DNA of 64,000 nt from Paramacrobiotus metropolitanus (Eukaryota > Tardigrada > Eutardigrada > Parachela > Macrobiotidae), in contig NW_026570227.1 in the NCBI RefSeq assembly GCF_019649055.1, forward strand, positions 1,674,001-1,738,000, written 5' to 3'. The number at the start of each line of letters is the position of its first letter. Position 1 is the stretch's first letter. Below the pieces are notes generated by a model. That model was given only the letters and a program-made list of their open reading frames with translations, had not been told where the DNA came from and ran no database searches. Shown here piece after piece: positions 57,781 through 64,000 of this stretch. Made by a program: the position numbers and the translations under genes.

Positions 57781-60700
57781 TTACACGCTGGACTCGTTTG
57801 CGGTGGTGGCGCCGTTCTCCGCGTCCACCTTGGCCTTCTTGACGCCGGCGTCGGCGGCTTCCTCGCGCTCCTCGGAGGCGGGACGTTTCAGCGTGCTCGC
57901 CGTGGCGGCGCCGTTGACGGTGGGCGTGGCGGTGGGTTGCTGGGCGTGGACGCCGTTGGTGGGGGCGGGCAGCGTGGTCAGGCCGTCGCCCGGCAGCTGG
58001 ATGATGATGCAGGTCATGTTGTCCATCCCGGTGCCGTCGCCGCCCGAGTGCGGGGCCAGGATCGTGTCGAACAGCTGTCCGCCAGTTAATTCCATATTAA
58101 TTTACCAATTTACTTTAATTTTCCACATTAATTCCGCATTTTTTACCCAATTTAATGATTTTAATTTTCCACATTAATTCCACAATAATTAATTAATTCC
58201 ACCAATTTAAATTCCCGCATTAATTCCACATTAATTTACCAATTTATTTTAATAATTTAATTTTCCACATTACTTTACCAATTTATTTAATTTATTAATT
58301 TGATAATAATATTAAAATATAAGTACGTTTTATTTTTGATTTAATAATTTCATCTTAATCTGATTATTTCGCTTTCTGGTTTAACTGCATATTTTTATTT
58401 AATTCTGCTTTATCCTATGTTATTTTCCGAAGCACTTATGACATGAATTTGTTAATCATGCAAATTTTCCTGCATTGCTATTTGTAAAAACTGAATTACA
58501 TGTATTTGGTAATTTGCGTGCGTGTACCTCTTCGCAGGTCTTGGACAAGTTGCGCTCTTTGTGCTCGAAGAGATGCTCGCCGACGAACTGCACGGCGGTC
58601 TGACTGCCCATGGAATTCCTGTTTAAACAACCAGCCATCACTCATCAGGCATCAGCGAGAACGCCAAGCGCACGATTCCAGCAACAACCCGCGCAAATTG
58701 CCGTGCTCACCAGATGCCGTCGCAGGCGATCATGATGTACTGGAACTCGCTGGTCAGCTCCAACTTGCGCACGTCCGGCTTGGCCGAGATCATCTGCTCG
58801 GCCAGAGACAGGCTCTCGTTCCGCTTGTAGCTGTGATCGCCTGCAGACAGAGACGATAAAACGGAAAACCCTTACAATCCAGCATTTTATTTCATTTTTC
58901 TCATTTTATTTCACGGCTATAATTTTATCCATTTAATTCTTACTTACCATATTCTTTATCAGTTTAATTCTTTCTTCTCACTTTGTTATTAAATTTACTG
59001 TTTTAAGGCGCTTAAACAACCTGCGTAACCACGGTATTTTAATAAGATTTGTTTATGTGTTTGGCTGTTTAGCTGCACAATTTATAGCTTACTTTTGCTT
59101 AATTTTATTTTCCATTACAATTAGCAAGTCGTTGATTTATTTCTCAATATGTACAAGGCGAGCTTCGCTCCACTAATAGGATCAAATGAAGAATTTGTCC
59201 CGATTAACATGGGAAGGGTATTTGTCCCAATCGGATAAAAACGTGAGCTGCTATTTTTAAATGTTTTAACTAAACATTAGTAAGTTATTAAATTACCGAG
59301 CGCCCGGCTGAGATTGAGACCATTGTTGACGCGGCCGTCGGCGGTGACCTTCCCTCCGGCGCGATTAATCCGCTCGGTCTCCAGGGCGTCCTCCGGCTTG
59401 TGGTCGTGCGACATCTCGATGGCCTCGCCCATCTTCGACACGACACACCGCGAGTCGCCCACGTTGGCCACGTACAGCACGTTGTCCACCACCAGCGCCA
59501 CGCAGGCCGTCGCGCCACTATCGTAGCCCGGCTGCGACCAAAGCTCAGTCAAACGCTCAGATGAAATTGGAGTTTTAACTAAAAAAAAGGCTTACCACCG
59601 CGCGACCGCCGCCGCTCCACTCCAGAAATTCACTCTGCAACTGCAGACGACGCGCCACCGCCGGATGCCTGCGAAAACACCAACACAACACCCAATAGAA
59701 ACCAGCCCAACAACTGACGCAAATTGTTCTGGACATTTTTACTGGATGAAAATGTGAGCTGCCATTTTTACCGATTAAAAACTGACGATAATTTGCCATG
59801 CAATTGTATATTAAGTTGGATAAAAAAGTGAGCTGCTATTTTTAACTCTTGAACTTCAAACATCAAAGTGCGGGGCATCTTTTAACAGTAAACATCCGCG
59901 CTAAATAAACCTCAATAAATTAAAGAATAAATTATCATAATGTTCAAATTTAACAGGACTGAAAAATGCGCACTAGCCTTTTGCAAAAATGCGTACCATG
60001 ATAAATAAATTATGAATTAATAGCGTAAAACTCCGTAAATTAAAAATATTAAACTGAAGAAATATTAAATTAAATTGTCATTCAAATTTAAAACAACTCG
60101 TCCTAGCTCTACGTTTCTAACAGATTTCTTTAAACTGCGCGCTAATTTAAGACAGATTTGTACTCAAAAAATCTGTTGTTACTCGAATTTCGAATGGCCA
60201 AATAAAAAGGAAAATTCCGGAAAATACAATTTAAAAAAAGACTAATGCGTGGCAACATAGGAGGAATTTCCCACAAAATAATTATCAAAAATAACCATAA
60301 TAACAGGAAACGGAACTGACATTTCCTCCTCCTCCTCGTCGTCCTCATCCTCCATCTCCTCGTCGCAATGCGGATCGTAATCATCGTCCGCGGTGTCGGC
60401 CTCGGCGTCCCCTTCACCCCCGGAACTGGACGGAGCCCCCGCTCCCGCAGCGGAGGACGACGAAGCGGCGGCGTCGTCGTCGATGATGCGCGAGTGCGGG
60501 ATGACCGCCGGGCGGATGTTGGGCTTGTGCACGGGCGGCGGATTGCCCACGCTGACGATCACGCTCGTCTCCACCGATGAGATCAACGTCGGCCGGGCCG
60601 CGGCGGCCGCCGACACCGCCAAATCCCCGGACCCCCCGCCGGCCTGCACGTTCTCCAGATGCGGTGCGTCCACTTTCTCCGCGGATGGTTTAGCCGTCGC

Positions 60701-63417
60701 CGCGTCCACCTCATCCCGCGCTATTGATACAAATATATATTATTTCTTAAAATTTTGATATCTTTTAATAGGAAAAATATTTTAGTCAATAAAGTTTTCA
60801 AAGAAGATTTTCAAATAAATAAATACTAAATCATAAAATCAGAAACATTAGAAGAGTGCTAATTTATAGAACAGAAAACTGTAAAACAACGTCAGCTCCC
60901 GGGAAATGCGTGCAAAGACATATTTACCGCTTTTTTCATTTTCGTCTGTTTTCTTTTCCTCCGAGGTAGTGGGTCCGTTCACTTCATTCACAACTGAATA
61001 AAATTATAGTTCAAGCAAATAAATAAAGAAAAAGTGTTCCACACAAAAAGAAACCATATAAAAGCAGTAAACGAAGACAGATTTCTAAAGACTGACCAGT
61101 CTGTTTGTCATCTTCCTTTACAGCCGAAGTTGGACCATTCACTCCGCTGGCAGCTAAAATAAACCATGCAGATTTCAAATAAAAAAAAATTAAATAAGAA
61201 AAATCAGAAAATATTTATACAGAAATGACAAATCAACACCGAAAAATGATGAAATCAACACCGAAAAATGACGAAGACGACTATACAAATTAGAATTATT
61301 CATACAGAAAATAATTAATATAAAATATACATTAGGAGAAATTATAAATTAGAAGGTAGGAGTGGAAATAATAAAAAAAAACATCAGAAATTAACAAGAA
61401 GAAAACCGACAACAAAAACCGATAAAAATACAAACTGGATAAGAAATTAGATGAAAAATACCCACCAGTGTCGCCAGCTTCGCCGGCGCCCTCGTGGAGA
61501 TGCTCCAGACGGACGTTGGCCTTCTTCTTGTTCTTGGCCGGCCCGTTCTTATCCTTGTCCTTGTGCTCCTCATCCTCTGACTGCGACTCGGTGAGCTCGG
61601 CCTGCGAATCCACGTCCTCCTTGGCGTCATCCTCACTGTCCTCGTCGTCCCCCTCCTCTTCCTCGCTGTCCTCGCTCTCCGACTCCTCCTCCTCCGTCAT
61701 GCGCTCGGCCATGTTCTGCAGCAGACTGGTCACGTCCATGCGGCCCTGCAGCATGCGCTGCAGCGTCGCCGCCGGGTAGCGCAGCGCCAGCTCGTCGATC
61801 GGCGTGTCCGCGTCGTCAATCAGCCCGGCCAGGTCTTCGTCGTCCGAACTGCCCTCTGCACACAGAAAAAATTGGCAAAATTCATTTGTTAAAGATAGTA
61901 GATTTTTCACCAATTTTAATCGAAGAAGAAATCAGGACAAAATTAAAACCATTCAAATGAATGAGCAAAATGATTAAAATAAGCGAAAAATAATTATTGA
62001 TCATTTTTTTCAATCAATCGCTAAAAAAACGAAAAGCGAGACAGCTTTCGCAGAAACAAAAAATTGCCGATATATCTAATAGCAATTTGACGAACAGCAG
62101 CGGATAAAATGACAAAAATGAAGGAAAAAATCACTAATTTTATTCATGCCATCGCTGAAAATCAATACTTTTCGAAAAAACGGAAGTTCTCTGCAACTTT
62201 TAAAAGGCTTTAACAGGAAACGATGGACAAAAACGAGCGGTAAAATTAGTTTTGATTCAGCCCATGACTTAAACTCGAAACGTTCTCGGAAAATTACCAA
62301 TATCACAATATGTTTCAGAATAATTACTCAAAGGTTTCAAATTGAGTTTCCACTTTCTTTCAAATCAAATGCATTTAAAACAGCCAGGGATTTCAAGGCT
62401 CCATTGCTTACTAACCGGATGCGTGGGCCTCATTGTCGGAGTCGTCCTTGGAGAGGGCGCGCAGGATCTTCTGGACGTGGGGCTCCTTGAGGGTGGCGTC
62501 GAAGGAGAGGAAGGCCTCCTCCAGGGCCTCCTCGTACTTGCCCTCCTGATACTTGGCCAGGGACTTCAGATGGTTGGGCAGGTACTGCGCGGCGTACTTG
62601 GCCACTTCCGAGCCGCCGTGCCCGTCGAACACGGCGAACAGCATGGCGCGCCGCTCCCGGTCGAAGTCGGGAAGGGCCAGGTGAGCGTCCTATAAATCGC
62701 AGTCAATACCGTCATCGCTGTTCTTTTATCAACATTTCAATATTTTCTATAGCAAGTCGCGTTAATCACTGTGCTTTCTAAAACAAGAACGGTATGAAAC
62801 ACCACAGATTCGAATTAATAAAATCATTACAAAACTTCAAACGAGGCTCCGAGCATTCAAAATGTTCCGAATCGATCGTAATTTTTAAAATTGTTACTGC
62901 TATAAATAAGGTGAAAAAATTATACGTCTACTCAAGAAGATGCAATGATAAATGTTGAAAATGACGATGCATCGATAAGTAAATTCGGAAAATAAATGGC
63001 AAAAACCCCGCAAAATATTTTTTAAAATTCGGAAAAATAGTTTATGCAACTTGTTTAAACTCGGAAAATAAATTTGACAAATTCATTTCCTAAATTTCAA
63101 ATATTCTTTAAAATTACTTCAGTTTTAAATCATGTGAAAAACGCCGAAAACGGCTAGAATTTTAGCCTAGCTAAAAAGGACGGGCAAAAAGGCGGGAAAC
63201 CTCGATGGGTTCCCCGCCTTCTATGACGAACTCTGCGGTACACCGTCGAAAAACTAGTAGTTTTGATGGCTCAGAAACAGGAGGACCTCAAAGAGAAACT
63301 AACCTCTTGAGAAATCCGCCAGCCCTGCATCTCGCACGTGCCAATACGCAGTCCGCTGGCGCCCGTGGCGTCCTCGGAATGCTTGTCGCGAACGGGTGAA
63401 GACAGGTACGAACCCAT
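57781..63417 (-). CDS. ppm1g: protein phosphatase 1G (PP2C gamma), Mg2+/Mn2+-dependent
   Basis: Eleven exons on the - strand: 63417-63304, 62689-62416, 61855-61466, 61153-61097, 60993-60928, 60720-60321, 59667-59595, 59531-59297, 58840-58711, 58618-58528, 58074-57781. Phases all agree; 707 residues. PPM1G is a nuclear Ser/Thr phosphatase acting in splicing, histone exchange and the DNA damage response. N terminus MGSYLSSPV is a myristoylation-like context. Metal ligands and motifs: [47 protein letters not shown] followed by [26 protein letters not shown], and [12 protein letters not shown]. As in other PPM1G proteins, a long acidic insert splits the catalytic domain (exons 3-6, with runs of E/D such as DEDDEEEEE). 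Exons 4 and 5 (57 and 66 bp) share NGPT plus an acidic/Lys context and may be duplicates of each other. The tail is Ala/Thr/Lys-rich ([18 protein letters not shown]), a likely nuclear localisation signal. Confidence 0.95.
59138..59215. repeat. interspersed repeat family R4, copy 2, in a PPM1G intron
   Basis: See the match at 9598-9672. This copy has the addition GCTCCACTAATAGG in the middle. Confidence 0.7.
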
Positions 63418-64000
63418 CGCAGATCACTTTCAGGGGCAGTATAACTATACACGCTACGCTAGGGATGTTAGTTCAGACCAGCGATGGTGCAGGAATGTAC
63501 AGAGTCCTCGCAGAACCCGCTTCCGCACGAATTCAACGATTCCTCACGCACAGACTGGGCTTTCGAAGGAAATCACCACAGACGAGCTCGTGATCATCCT
63601 TCAACGTTTCACTAGCAAAACCGTTCACTTTCGCAACAATTAACGCAGTATCAGATTATTACGTCACAAAGGTAGAGTGAAAATTAATCCTAGTGGTTGG
63701 ATGACTAATAAATCAATTAGAACGCGGAATGCGGCGGGAACAGGAGAAAAGCGTGTTTTCCGGAATGTGGAAAAAAGATTCACGATAGAACGCGTTCAGA
63801 TGGCGATGGATACGCTGTGGTGTGCCGCGCCGGACAAACGCCGATGCAGTGTGTCCAATTCGCGCGTGCTGATTGGCTGACGTCAGAATGCGGCTTGAAC
63901 GGCCTGCCACAGACCATTGTTGCAACGTTTCTATGGCTTATCGATCGGCCTGTCAGACTGTGACGGAGAGTTTCGACGGACAACGGTTTTGCATGCTGCC
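63418..64000. other. upstream region of PPM1G to the window end
   Basis: No exon is supported. A palindromic CRE and an adjacent CCAAT box are listed separately; they may serve PPM1G or a gene starting beyond the window. Confidence 0.4.
63872..63885. promoter_or_regulatory. inverted CCAAT box next to a full CRE
   Basis: ATTGG (63872-63876) is followed at once by the palindrome TGACGTCA (63878-63885), the CREB/ATF consensus. The two together are common in housekeeping promoters. It lies 455 bp upstream of the PPM1G ATG, so another gene to the right is equally possible. Confidence 0.4.

Noticed and set aside
1-64000. tRNA or rRNA genes
   Set aside because: No cloverleaf with a proper T-loop (GTTCGAAT-type) plus A and B boxes was found, and no rRNA-like sequence was recognised.
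1-64000. CRISPR arrays or bacterial operons
   Set aside because: The repeats are satellites without unique spacers, and the genes are intron-bearing animal genes.

Overview
The window is animal nuclear DNA. Its genes are split into GC-rich coding exons (mostly 70-400 bp) separated by AT-rich introns with GT...AG borders, and the recognisable products are metazoan: Shaker-type K+ channels, INSIG, a Spaetzle-like cystine-knot ligand, TEA-domain proteins, rhodopsin-class receptors, NF-YC, CC2D1/Lgd, NOC3, mL42 and PPM1G. A Spaetzle-like ligand and intron-rich compact genes point to an ecdysozoan; a tardigrade would fit, but the sequence alone does not prove the phylum.

Layout. 0-1.4 kb: the 3' end of an unidentified + strand gene. 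2.0-2.7 kb: a 189-bp tandem repeat. 3.3-11.3 kb: two tandem Shaker (Kv1) genes with identical exon structure; the first carries a 13-bp duplication that shifts its frame, the second is intact. 11.8-12.2 kb: a small secreted Gly/His-rich peptide gene on the - strand. 13.7-19.3 kb: a duplicated locus encoding TEA-domain proteins (- strand). The promoters of both copies carry clusters of CATTCC, the binding site of TEA-domain proteins themselves. One copy is open, the other has a premature stop, and a 1165-bp hAT-like element lies between them. 19.2-20.9 kb: a 160-bp satellite array of about 10.5 copies.

21.6-26.0 kb: NOC3 (+), with a one-base frameshift. 26.5-28.2 kb: NF-YC (-), divergent from CC2D1/Lgd (+, 29.0-35.5 kb, 12 exons). 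35.9-37.5 kb: the Spaetzle-like ligand (-). 40.0-46.1 kb: two paralogous receptors arranged tail to tail; the + copy is full of repeats and has a frameshift in TM5. 47.6-50.4 kb: a THAP-domain gene (-) with an N-terminal Cys/His motif resembling the WRKY19-type finger. 51.3-52.4 kb: mL42 (+). 53.7-55.4 kb: INSIG (+). 56.1-56.7 kb: a C2H2-finger protein with an acidic tail (-). 57.8-63.4 kb: PPM1G (-), 11 exons.

Most genes are unrelated housekeeping or signalling genes; true functional clustering is limited to the tandem or inverted paralogues (Kv1 pair, TEA pair, receptor pair). Small interspersed repeats are dense in introns and intergenic DNA. One family has terminal inverted repeats flanked by TTAA, as in piggyBac-type elements. 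Exon borders were derived by eye from splice signals, phase agreement and family similarity; no search or alignment program was run.
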